Assembly (NCBI GenBank): GCA_019931185.1
Contig: JAINDK010000047.1
Span: 1-48,784, forward strand
Reading direction: 5' to 3'
From: Bryobacter sp. CoA8 C33
GTDB taxonomy: Bacteria; Acidobacteriota; Terriglobia; Bryobacterales; Bryobacteraceae
DNA length: 48,784 nucleotides
Shown: piece by piece, positions 33,269 to 40,985 of the stretch
How positions within the stretch are numbered: position 1 is the first letter of the stretch
Layout of the letters: every line of letters starts with the position of its first letter
Position numbers and translations under genes: made by a program
The notes under the pieces: model-generated
What the model was told of the DNA's origin: nothing
Databases searched by the model: none
Seen by the model: the letters and a program-made list of their open reading frames with translations, nothing else

Positions 33269-33474
33269 TTGGCGGATTCTCCGAGCGAACCGGGGGCGGT
33301 GGGAAGAAAGACGGTATCGGGATCGATTTCACCGTTGATCTGGGATTTGAGGGGGTGGAAGTTCTGGTAGTTGGCGGCCCAGATGCGGGTGATGGCTTCG
33401 CGTTCGGGCGGGGAGAGATGGGGATAGAGGGCGGCGGTGAGTTGGGCCCAATCGGGAACGGGAGGGAAAGCCAT
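33265..33474 (-). CDS. Small protein coupled to the amidase, possible GatC-like partner
   Basis: A 69-residue frame ends in an ATGA overlap with the amidase start, so the two are translationally coupled. The first half looks helical (LTAALYPHLSPPEREAITRI), and the second half is an extended tail (INGEIDPDTVFLPTAPG). This helix-then-tail form is what GatC and AtzG use to wrap around their amidase subunits. I see no clear sequence identity to either family, so the role is an inference from size, position and shape. Confidence 0.7.
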   Translation of the reverse strand: MAFPPVPDWAQLTAALYPHLSPPEREAITRIWAANYQNFHPLKSQINGEIDPDTVFLPTAPGSLGESAK

Positions 33475-33546
33475 GGGGACAGTGTATCGAGATCGGGGCG
33501 GGGGGATTTGTTACTGTTTGAAGAGCCCCTGGGCAGGGGGATGAAG

Positions 33547-33828
33547 ATGAGTGTAATCGTGCGATTGGGCCGGAAGAAAGCGATCCTCTGCGCGGGGCAG
33601 TGGAGTTGCGCGGACAGGCGGGTGGAGGAGCAACTGCAGGCGGCGCTGGAGATCTGGATACACAAGACGGGGGGGCCGCCGATCGGGCATGGGGACCCGG
33701 ACCTTTGCACGGCCGAGGCGTTGAGCGGGGAGTTTGGATTTGAGATCGTGCTGCGGAACAAGCCGCGGCGGGGCACAGCGGGGCAGGCATATCTGGAGAA
33801 GCGGCAGATCCGGCTGCCGTTTTACTGA
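33547..33828 (+). CDS. Small unknown protein
   Basis: The frame is open from 33355, but the likely start is ATG 33547 with a GGGGG ribosome site six bases upstream, giving 93 residues; ATG 33541 is also possible. The protein has two Cys, a Pro/Gly loop (TGGPPIGHGDPD) and a basic tail (RNKPRRGTAG). No signal peptide or membrane helix is present. I do not recognise it. It is followed by a P-loop kinase gene after five bases, so the two are probably co-transcribed. Confidence 0.62.
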   Translation: MSVIVRLGRKKAILCAGQWSCADRRVEEQLQAALEIWIHKTGGPPIGHGDPDLCTAEALSGEFGFEIVLRNKPRRGTAGQAYLEKRQIRLPFY

Positions 33829-33833
33829 GTGGG

Positions 33834-34319
33834 ATGCCGGGGGTATTGCTGGCCGGGCTGCCGGGGACGGGGAAGACGACGCTGGGGCGAGCGCTGGCGG
33901 CGCGGCTGGGGGGGCATGTATTGAACAAGGATGTGGTGCGGAAGGCGATGTTCGGGCCGGGGCGGGTGGCCTATAGCGTGGAGCAGGATGACCTGGTGCA
34001 AGAGTGGATGGTGGAGGCGGCGCGGTGGATCTGGGACAGAGAGCCGGGGGCGTGGGTGTTTTTTGATGGGCGGGCGTACTCGCGGGCGTATCAGCGGGAG
34101 AGGGTAGGGGCGGAGTTTACGATCTTGTGCCGGGTGAGGGATGAAGTGGCGCGGGAGCGGCTGGGGCGGCCGCATGAGGCGGCGAACCGGGACTGGGCAC
34201 TCTATGAGCGGCTGCGGGAGAGCTTTGAGCCGGTGGAGGAAGGGCATGTGGTGATCGACACGGAGGCTCCGCTTGAGGAGTGTGTGGGGCGCGCGCTCGC
34301 TTATCTGGGCATAGAATAG
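33834..34319 (+). CDS. P-loop kinase-like ATPase
   Basis: The Walker A motif GLPGTGKTT is at residues 8-16 of a compact 161-residue protein. NKDVVRKAMFG and VFFDGRAYSRAYQRER follow, in the order seen in small-molecule kinases of the adenylylsulfate-kinase/zeta-toxin/gluconate-kinase group. It should transfer phosphate from ATP to a small molecule or nucleotide sugar. There is no antitoxin-like gene beside it that would make a toxin reading compelling, although the 93-residue upstream protein is unassigned. It ends seven bases before the aminotransferase gene. Confidence 0.82.
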   Translation: MPGVLLAGLPGTGKTTLGRALAARLGGHVLNKDVVRKAMFGPGRVAYSVEQDDLVQEWMVEAARWIWDREPGAWVFFDGRAYSRAYQRERVGAEFTILCRVRDEVARERLGRPHEAANRDWALYERLRESFEPVEEGHVVIDTEAPLEECVGRALAYLGIE

Positions 34320-34326
34320 CGACAAC

Positions 34327-35526
34327 ATGACCCGCCGCACAGTATTGGGAGGGGCCGCGCTGGCGCCGGCCGCCACGAGCGCAACGCTACCGCGCAAGGC
34401 AGATTTTCCTGTGACGGGAGAGAATGTATGCCTGAACAATGCGCGCTGGCATCCGATGAGCCGGGGGACGAGAAAGGCGATGGAGGAATTTCTCGACTAC
34501 CGGGCGACGGGCGGCATTGAGGGCATGGAGCATGGGCCGCGGCTGCAGAGCGTGGCGCGGCAGCGGTTTGCCGAGCTGGTGCATGCCGAGGCGGGGGAGA
34601 TTGCGCTGGTGCAATCGACGACGATGGGGGAGAACCTGGTGGTGCGGGGCTTGGGGTTGCCGGAGCGGGGCGGCAATGTGGTGACGGACGCGCTGCATTT
34701 TCAGGGGTCGTTGTTTATGTACCGGGAACTGGAAAAGCAGGGGCTCGAGGTGAGGGTGGTGAAACCGCGGGGGGACTGGCGGATTCACCTGGAGGACATG
34801 GAGCGGCAGATTGACCGGAATACGCGGCTGGTGGCGGTGTCGCAGATCTCGATGATCACGGGCTTTGAGCATGATCTGAAGCGGGTGAGCGAGATGGCGC
34901 AGGCGCGGGGGGCGCTGGTGTATGCCGATATCATCCAGGCGGCGGGGGCGATGCCGATTGATGTGAAGGCGGCGGGGGTGGACTTTGCGGCTTGTTCGAG
35001 CTTCAAGTGGCTGATGGGGGATTTTGGGATGGGTTTTCTGTATGCGAAGAAGGAGCATTTGGGGGGGAGGATCGGGCGGGCGCTCCATGGGTACCGGCAG
35101 GCGCATACGACGTATCACTTGTTGCCGCACGAGGGGCAGGGGGAGAGCTTTATCGAGTTTGAGGCGGGGCGGGATGCGGCGGGGTACTTTGAGGTGAGCA
35201 GCATGGCGACGGTGGTGGCGGCGGGGGTGGGGCATTCGCTGGGCTATTTATTGGGGGTGGGGGTGGAGAACATAGCGCGGCACCGGGAGCCGTTGATGAA
35301 GAAGCTGCGGCGGGAGATGCCGGGGCTGGGCTTTGCGTGTCTGACGCCGGAGGAGGCGCGGGGGCCGATTCTGGCCATTGCCAAGAAGGATGCGGGGGCC
35401 AAGCATGGGGCGCGGCTGAAGGCGGCGAAGGTGGATGTGAGCGTGTATCCGCACCGGATCCGGGTGTCGCCGTCGGTGTACAACGACGAGGGGGACGTGG
35501 AACGGCTGCTCGAGGCGTTGAGCTGA
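34327..35526 (+). CDS. Tat-exported class V aminotransferase (isopenicillin N epimerase-like)
   Basis: A twin-arginine leader, TRRTVLGGAALAPA, precedes a PLP-dependent fold. D201 in VYADIIQAAG would hold the pyridine nitrogen and K227 in CSSFKWLMGDFG would bind PLP. Class V enzymes include cysteine desulfurases, isopenicillin N epimerases and kynureninases; the spacing and lack of a catalytic Cys loop point away from desulfurase. Export of a PLP enzyme by Tat is expected since it must fold with its cofactor. The gene ends exactly where the convergent esterase gene ends. Confidence 0.9.
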   Translation: MTRRTVLGGAALAPAATSATLPRKADFPVTGENVCLNNARWHPMSRGTRKAMEEFLDYRATGGIEGMEHGPRLQSVARQRFAELVHAEAGEIALVQSTTMGENLVVRGLGLPERGGNVVTDALHFQGSLFMYRELEKQGLEVRVVKPRGDWRIHLEDMERQIDRNTRLVAVSQISMITGFEHDLKRVSEMAQARGALVYADIIQAAGAMPIDVKAAGVDFAACSSFKWLMGDFGMGFLYAKKEHLGGRIGRALHGYRQAHTTYHLLPHEGQGESFIEFEAGRDAAGYFEVSSMATVVAAGVGHSLGYLLGVGVENIARHREPLMKKLRREMPGLGFACLTPEEARGPILAIAKKDAGAKHGARLKAAKVDVSVYPHRIRVSPSVYNDEGDVERLLEALS

Positions 35527-36213
35527 TTATTTTTTGAGCTGGGGTTCGAGGATTTTGAGGACGTTGGCGGCGAGGCGGGCGGCGCCGGGGGCGGTGGGGT
35601 GGATGCCATCGGGCTGCATCATGCCGGGGACGTTGTAGATGTTATCGAGGACGAAGGGGAGCAGGGGGTAGCCGTTGGCCTTGGCAATGGTCTTGTACAT
35701 GGCTTCGAATTCGCGGACGTAATCGGGGCCGTAGTTGCGGGGCAGGGTGATGCCGAGGAGGATGACTTTGGCGCCGGCGGCGGTGAAGCGGGTGGCGATC
35801 TGCTGGAGGTTATCGCGGGAGCGGGAGACGGGGATGCCGCGGAGGCCGTCATTGCCACCGAGTTCGAGCAGGACGATTTTCGGGGGCGTGCGGAGGGCAT
35901 CGCTGAGGCGGTCGAGGCCGCCCTGGGTGGTATCGCCGCTGATGCCGGCGTTGACGATGTGGTAGGAATAGCCGCGCTCGTCGAGGATTTTTTGCAGGAT
36001 GTCGGGGTAGGCTTGACCAACTTCGAGGCCAAAGCCGGCGGTGATGCTATCGCCGAAGCAGAGGACGACGGGGCGTTTGTCCTCGGGAGGGGGAGCGGGA
36101 GCGGGGACGGGCGGGGGGATATCGGCTTTCTTGGTCTCTGGGGGTGTATTTTGTCCGCAGCCGGTGAAGAGAACCGCGATGAGCAGGGGCGAGAAAAAAG
36201 AAAGCAACCTCAC
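35527..36213 (-). CDS. TesA-like SGNH esterase lipoprotein
   Basis: All SGNH blocks are present: S56 in FGDSITAG, G93 in ISGDTTQGG, N121 in LGGNDG, and D202/H205 in PDGIHPTA. The N-terminus from GTG 36213 is a lipoprotein signal with the lipobox FTGC (C19), followed by a Pro-rich spacer, so the enzyme is likely anchored in the envelope instead of free in the periplasm as in E. coli TesA. It hydrolyses acyl esters or thioesters. It is divergent from the YbbA/YbbP-like ABC genes, the same arrangement as tesA-ybbA-ybbP in E. coli. A much longer open frame upstream is antisense to the ABC gene and not used. Confidence 0.9.
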   Translation of the reverse strand: MRLLSFFSPLLIAVLFTGCGQNTPPETKKADIPPPVPAPAPPPEDKRPVVLCFGDSITAGFGLEVGQAYPDILQKILDERGYSYHIVNAGISGDTTQGGLDRLSDALRTPPKIVLLELGGNDGLRGIPVSRSRDNLQQIATRFTAAGAKVILLGITLPRNYGPDYVREFEAMYKTIAKANGYPLLPFVLDNIYNVPGMMQPDGIHPTAPGAARLAANVLKILEPQLKK

Positions 36214-36243
36214 GACTGCCAGAATAGGAAATAGTAAGCCCTC

Positions 36244-36939
36244 ATGTCGAATCCAAATGCGATTGAAGTCGAGAACGTAACGCGCGAGATTGCCACGGGG
36301 AGGCAATTGGTGAAGATTTTGAAGGGGATCTCGTTTGCGATCGCGCATGGGGAGTTTGTGGCGATCATGGGGTCGTCGGGGAGCGGGAAGTCGACGCTGC
36401 TGGGGTTGCTGGCGGGGCTGGACGCACCGACGGCGGGGCGGATTGCGCTCGATGGGGTGGACATCACGCATTTGAAGGAAGACGAGATGGCGCGGGTGAG
36501 GGGGGAGAAGGTGGGGTTTGTGTTTCAGAGCTATCAGTTGATCCCGACGCTGACGGCCGAGGAGAACGTGATGCTGCCGTTTGAGTTGAGCGGGAGAGAG
36601 GGCAACGGGACGGGGCGGGCGCGGCAATTGCTCGAGCAGGTGGGGCTGGGGGACCGGATGGATCATTATCCGGTGCAATTGTCGGGGGGTGAGCAGCAGC
36701 GGGTGGCGCTGGCGCGGGCCTTTATGACGCAGCCGCCGATTCTGCTGGCGGATGAGCCGACGGGGAATCTGGATACGGTAAACGGGCGGGTGGTGATGGA
36801 CCTGTTGATCCGGCTGAACCGGGAGCAAGGGACGACGCTGGTGATGGTGACGCATGATCAGGAATTGTCGCGGTATGCCGACCGGGTGTTGACGTTGCGG
36901 GACGGGCTGCTGGTGAGCGATGAGAGGAAGGGGCAATGA
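36244..36939 (+). CDS. ABC transporter ATP-binding protein, LolD/YbbA type
   Basis: A 231-residue ATPase with Walker A GSSGSGKST (43-51), Q-loop FVFQSYQLIP, signature LSGGEQQR (146-153), Walker B ILLADEP (166-172) and H-loop VTHDQE. The sequence fits the LolD/MacB/YbbA branch that serves FtsX-type permeases. Its stop overlaps the permease start by four bases. It starts 30 bases from the divergent esterase start, so the two share a very short control region. Confidence 0.95.
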   Translation: MSNPNAIEVENVTREIATGRQLVKILKGISFAIAHGEFVAIMGSSGSGKSTLLGLLAGLDAPTAGRIALDGVDITHLKEDEMARVRGEKVGFVFQSYQLIPTLTAEENVMLPFELSGREGNGTGRARQLLEQVGLGDRMDHYPVQLSGGEQQRVALARAFMTQPPILLADEPTGNLDTVNGRVVMDLLIRLNREQGTTLVMVTHDQELSRYADRVLTLRDGLLVSDERKGQ

Positions 36940-39494
36940 GCCAGAGCTTTACGTTGGGGGCGGCGCGCAAGATTGCGTGGCGGGAGGCGCGGGCGGCGAG
37001 CTTCAAGTTTTTATTTGTGGTGTTGGCGGTGGCGGTGGGAGTGGGGGCGCTGACGGGGGTGAGGGGATTTTCGACGGCATTCCGGCGGATGTTGAACGCG
37101 GAGGCGCGGACGCTGATGGCGGGGGATTTGTCGGCGCGGGTATTTGTGTTGCCGGACCCGCGGCAGCAGGAATTTTTGAACGGGCTGGCCGGGCAGGGCG
37201 TGGAGATGACGCGGGTGACGGAGACGGTGACGATGGCAGCCAAGCCGGGCAATCCGGCGCCGGTGCTGGTGTCGTTGAAGGCGGTGGACCCGGGGCGTTA
37301 TCCGTTTTATGGGGAGGTGGTGTTTACGCCGGCGATGACGGTCGGGGAGGCGCTGTGTGAGGATTGCGTGGCGGTGGCGCAGGATGTGTTGTTGCGGCTG
37401 GGCCTCGTGGTGGGGCAGACGATGCGGTTGGGAGGGCGGGAGTTTCGGGTGTCGGCGGTGGTGACGAAAGAGCCGGACCGGATGACGGGGTCGTTGAACG
37501 TAGGGCCGCGGATGATGATGTCGCAGCGGGCGCTGGAGCGGGCGGGGTTGGTGACGGAGGGGAGCCGGGCGGCGCAGCGTTATCTGTTTAAGCTGCCGGC
37601 GCAGGGAGTGGATATCGGGACGACGCGGGATGAATTGAAGAAGACGTTCCCGGACGCGCTGGTGGCGGATTACCGGGAGACGCATCCGCTGATTACGCGG
37701 GGGCTGGACCGGGCGACGGGCTTTTTGAGTCTGGTGAGTCTGGTGGCGTTGATTATCGGGTCGCTGGGGGTGGCGATGGCGATGAATTCGCACTTGCAGC
37801 AGAAGCTGGACCATATTGCGGTGATGAAGTGTCTGGGGGCGCGGTCGGGGCAGATCATTCGGATTTACCTGATGCAGACGCTGGCGCTGGGTGGGGCGGG
37901 GGGTGTGATTGGGATCGGTTTTGGGGTGGGGGTGCAGTTGGCCTTCCCTGCCCTGATTGAGCGGTACTTTCAGATGAAGCCGGACTTTTATTTTGACTGG
38001 GTGTCGGTGGTGCAGGGGCTGACGGCGGGGCTATTGAGCACGCTGTTGTTCACGCTGCCGCCGCTGTTGAGCATCCGAGAGATCAAGCCGGCGACGATTT
38101 TCCGGCGGGATATGGGGGAGGCGCGGGGGAGTTGGCGGGAGCGGCTGCGGCGGAGCCGGGTGGCGATCGGTTGTGGGTTATTGATCCTGGGGGGGCTGGG
38201 GCTGCTGGCGGGATGGCTGGCGGGGGCGAAGCTGGAAGAGGCGGTGCGATTGGGGGGATGGTTTGCGGCGGGGCTGGCGGTGTCGCTGGGGATCCTGGGG
38301 GGATTTGCGTGGCTGTTGCTGCGGGGATTGCGGCGGCTGTCGCCGTTGACGCGGGGGTCGTTGCGGCACGGGCTGGCGAACTTGTACCGACCGGGGAATC
38401 AGGCTGAGGCGGTGCTGGTGTCGATTGGGATTGGGGTGATGTTTACGTTGACGATCTGGCTGGTGCAGCATTCGCTGCTGACGGAGATTGCCGAGTCGGC
38501 GCCGCCGGGCTTGCCGAATGTATTTTTGATCGATATTACCGAGCCGATGCGGGAGGGCGTGACGCAACTGGTGAACTCGCAGCCGGGGGTGGAGAAGGGC
38601 GTGGAGTTGGTGCCGAGCGTGGCGGCGCGGCTGACGCATGTGCAGGGGGTGGCGGTGCAGAAGATGGAGTTGAAGGGATTTGGGAGGAGGTTTTTGCAGA
38701 CGCGGTCGGTGACGTGGAACGCGAAGCAGCCGAAGGGGACGAAGCTGATGGAGGGGAAATGGTGGGGTGAGGGGGAGAGGGGCCGGGTGGCGATCGGGCA
38801 GGATGTGGCGCTGAGCCTGAAGGTGAAGCCGGGGATGGTGTTGGACTGGACGGCGGCGGGGCGGGTATTCCGCACGGAGGTGGCGGCGGTGTTCCGGCAG
38901 GAGTCGGTGGGGGCGAACTCGACGCAGGAGTTTATTATGGACCCGGAGACGTTGCGTGGGCTGCCGGTGATTTATTTCGCGGGGGCGCGGGTGAAGACTG
39001 AGCAGGTGGCGGCGGTGCAGGCGGCGATTTATGCGAAGTATCCGACGGTGAGCATTATCAACATCGCCGATGTGCTGGATATTATTCAGGAGGTGGTGGA
39101 CCAGGTGGCGGTGGTGATCCGGTTTATTTCGGGGTTTGCGATTCTGGGCGGGATGATCGTGCTGGCGGCGAGCGTGGCGGGGACGCGGTTCCGGCGGATC
39201 CGGGAGGTAGTGATTTTGAAGACGCTGGGGGGGACGCGGGGGAAGATCGCGCAGATTTTCAGCGTGGAGTTTTTGTTGTTGGGGCTGGCGGCGGGGGTAT
39301 TGGGGAGCGGGCTGGCGACCGGGTTCACGAGTATGTTGATGAAGCGGTTTTTCAGCGAGGCGGAGTTGAAGCTGGAGTGGGGGGCGCTGGGGGTGGCGAT
39401 TGTGGGGTCGGCGCTGATCGCGAACGTGGCGGGGTGGGCGGCGTCGGCGCGGATTTTGAATCAGAAGCCGCTCGAGGTGTTGCGGGAGGACTAG
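36936..39494 (+). CDS. FtsX-domain ABC permease, YbbP type
   Basis: An 852-residue permease with an N-terminal membrane helix (about 22-44), a periplasmic MacB-like domain, and an FtsX domain with three helices (about 255-400). Two further central helices (about 410-460), a second periplasmic domain and a last FtsX unit (about 725-845) follow. This ten-helix, two-FtsX layout is that of YbbP. Such exporters act on lipids or lipoproteins, and coupling with an envelope esterase suggests lipid handling. The gene has an extreme G bias on its coding strand. The stop is followed by a hairpin without a T run (39499-39538). Confidence 0.92.
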   Translation: MSQSFTLGAARKIAWREARAASFKFLFVVLAVAVGVGALTGVRGFSTAFRRMLNAEARTLMAGDLSARVFVLPDPRQQEFLNGLAGQGVEMTRVTETVTMAAKPGNPAPVLVSLKAVDPGRYPFYGEVVFTPAMTVGEALCEDCVAVAQDVLLRLGLVVGQTMRLGGREFRVSAVVTKEPDRMTGSLNVGPRMMMSQRALERAGLVTEGSRAAQRYLFKLPAQGVDIGTTRDELKKTFPDALVADYRETHPLITRGLDRATGFLSLVSLVALIIGSLGVAMAMNSHLQQKLDHIAVMKCLGARSGQIIRIYLMQTLALGGAGGVIGIGFGVGVQLAFPALIERYFQMKPDFYFDWVSVVQGLTAGLLSTLLFTLPPLLSIREIKPATIFRRDMGEARGSWRERLRRSRVAIGCGLLILGGLGLLAGWLAGAKLEEAVRLGGWFAAGLAVSLGILGGFAWLLLRGLRRLSPLTRGSLRHGLANLYRPGNQAEAVLVSIGIGVMFTLTIWLVQHSLLTEIAESAPPGLPNVFLIDITEPMREGVTQLVNSQPGVEKGVELVPSVAARLTHVQGVAVQKMELKGFGRRFLQTRSVTWNAKQPKGTKLMEGKWWGEGERGRVAIGQDVALSLKVKPGMVLDWTAAGRVFRTEVAAVFRQESVGANSTQEFIMDPETLRGLPVIYFAGARVKTEQVAAVQAAIYAKYPTVSIINIADVLDIIQEVVDQVAVVIRFISGFAILGGMIVLAASVAGTRFRRIREVVILKTLGGTRGKIAQIFSVEFLLLGLAAGVLGSGLATGFTSMLMKRFFSEAELKLEWGALGVAIVGSALIANVAGWAASARILNQKPLEVLRED

Positions 39495-39621
39495 GGGAAG
39501 GGCTCAATCAGTTCCGCCCAATCCTGCGGTCTGAGCCAATTCGAACCGAAGCGGACGACTAGCATGAGTAATGCTAATGCGAGGCACATCGCTAGCGTTC
39601 TAGGAATGGGCGGATGGGTAG

Positions 39622-39649
39622 AGAAAAGGGGCTCCGGAGGGGGAGCCCC
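39622..39649 (-). terminator. Intrinsic terminator of the sigma/CHAT operon
   Basis: On the minus strand an eight-base perfect stem (GGGGCTCC with GGAGCCCC, plus positions 39628-39635 and 39642-39649) closes a six-base loop and is followed by TTTTCTC. It lies just after the stop of the last operon gene at 39669, so it marks the operon end. Confidence 0.75.
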
Positions 39650-39668
39650 TGGAAGAAGGCAGGAGGTG

Positions 39669-40880
39669 TTAGGCGGCAACGTGCCACAGCACGGAAATTG
39701 TTTCGATACCCTGCTGGCAAATCGCGAATTCGACAGCAAGACCAGTTAGGCGAATGCGCGTGCCAGGGGCGTAGGCTTCACTGCCTCTCTCAATCAACAG
39801 TGTGTGCAATTTACCGTCATCCGTAGTTAGAGTGGGGCACTCGACACCTTCGCCAAATTCTCCTTCCAACTCCCGAAAAGCAGCACCGTCGACTGGCGGA
39901 AGCCAGCCGCCTTGAGGATCTTGAAACACAAGGATTGAATTCGAGGAGGCCCGAATGAAGATGCCGCGAACGGTTTCGTGTTCGCGTAGAGGCATTGCTC
40001 CAGTTGCCCGCACTGTGGTGAAAACCTGGGTAGCGATGCCAGATGGGGGGATGCCAACGAGATCGAATTTCGCAATTGCATCAGGCCCCGGGGAGGATTC
40101 GCGAGGAACCAAGCTGATATTGGACCAGCCACCGGTGTTCGATTGTCCCTCTGCTTGAACCAGCAGAATGGGAGGCAGAGAGCGTTGGAAGGACACATCA
40201 GTAACCGCTCGAACCAAGGCCACTAGAGTTTGGCCTGGTGAAAAGTTCGACCGTAGACGTAAGCCAAGCCGGGCGACCGTCTCAGAGGGTGAGGCAAGGA
40301 ATTTGAGAAGACCTGGGTTTACCGGGTCGACGGGGTCGGATGGGTCGATGGGAAAAGGAGGCGTGGGGCGAGGTGGCCACTCAGGACGAAGTTTGATGGG
40401 TGGGTAGAACTTAGGAAACTCAAAGGAACAAAACTTCGATTTCCAGAGCTCGCATTGGGCTAAAGTTGCCGGACCGAAGACACGGAATCTTGTGGCTGGG
40501 ACAATAGCATCGGCTGGGGTGATCCAGCAGCCGGGCAAATTCAGGTCGCGCCAGACAACATACTGGGACGGTTCATCGTCCAAGACGGGAACGATCAGTT
40601 TGGACTGACCATTTACGAAAACCTCCAGACGGTCATGGAGGTCGTCCTTGAATTGGACGTCTCCCGTCCAGGGGGTAAGAACGTCGGCGCCGCCGCTTCC
40701 AGTCAGGGCAATAAACACCTGAGCCACGCCGGGATCGACAACATAGACGATCTGTCCACCGGGATACCAATCGGCTACGAAGCCTTTCAAACCGGTGCTA
40801 GCCAGATCGCAAGAAACCGTCGCGGAGACGATTCCCTTGGAACGTGATGCGAAAACTCGCAAGTTATGAAATAAAGACAT
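39669..40880 (-). CDS. Unknown two-domain beta-rich protein, last gene of the sigma/CHAT operon
   Basis: 403 residues with no signal peptide or membrane helix. Two beta-rich parts (about 15-150 and 195-400) are joined by a Pro/Asp linker at residues 157-190 that includes DPSDPVDPVNPG. The first part has paired Cys (C118, C143, C151). A strong Shine-Dalgarno (AAGGAGAAAGC) supports ATG 40880. I do not recognise either domain. It is separated from the barrel-like gene by 105 bases that contain an eight-base perfect hairpin, so its expression may be set apart from the genes before it. It belongs to the operon by direction and by the terminator that follows. Confidence 0.78.
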   Translation of the reverse strand: MSLFHNLRVFASRSKGIVSATVSCDLASTGLKGFVADWYPGGQIVYVVDPGVAQVFIALTGSGGADVLTPWTGDVQFKDDLHDRLEVFVNGQSKLIVPVLDDEPSQYVVWRDLNLPGCWITPADAIVPATRFRVFGPATLAQCELWKSKFCSFEFPKFYPPIKLRPEWPPRPTPPFPIDPSDPVDPVNPGLLKFLASPSETVARLGLRLRSNFSPGQTLVALVRAVTDVSFQRSLPPILLVQAEGQSNTGGWSNISLVPRESSPGPDAIAKFDLVGIPPSGIATQVFTTVRATGAMPLREHETVRGIFIRASSNSILVFQDPQGGWLPPVDGAAFRELEGEFGEGVECPTLTTDDGKLHTLLIERGSEAYAPGTRIRLTGLAVEFAICQQGIETISVLWHVAA

Positions 40881-40947
40881 GCTTTCTCCTTGAATGAAAA
40901 GGCTGCAGCAGGGGGCGGCATCAGGTCGCGTTTTGCTGCATTGGAAT

Positions 40948-40973
40948 CTGGGCGCAGGTGAAATTGCGCCCAG
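40948..40973 (-). promoter_or_regulatory. Perfect hairpin inside the sigma/CHAT operon
   Basis: CTGGGCGC (40948-40955) and GCGCCCAG (40966-40973) form an eight-base stem with a ten-base loop, between the barrel-like gene and the last gene. No T run follows on the minus strand. It may stabilise the upstream part of the message or serve as a partial terminator. Confidence 0.5.
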
Positions 40974-40985
40974 CAGTGTGCTTTT

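Noticed and set aside
33355-33546. N-terminal extension of the 93-residue protein
   Set aside because: The extension overlaps the divergent small gene and has shadow composition; a ribosome site precedes 33547.
33834-34319. Zeta-type toxin reading of the P-loop kinase
   Set aside because: The fold is related, but no antitoxin-like gene is recognisable and the neighbours are metabolic.
36214-36936. Upstream extension of the esterase frame, antisense to the ABC ATPase gene
   Set aside because: The extension has shadow composition (His, Pro, Arg, Gln), while the lipoprotein signal from GTG 36213 gives a complete and sensible start.
39491-39589. Possible 32-residue membrane peptide on the minus strand after the ABC permease gene
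   Set aside because: The frame MCLALALLMLVVRFGSNW is hydrophobic, but there is no good ribosome site, it overlaps the permease stop and the operon terminator lies before it.
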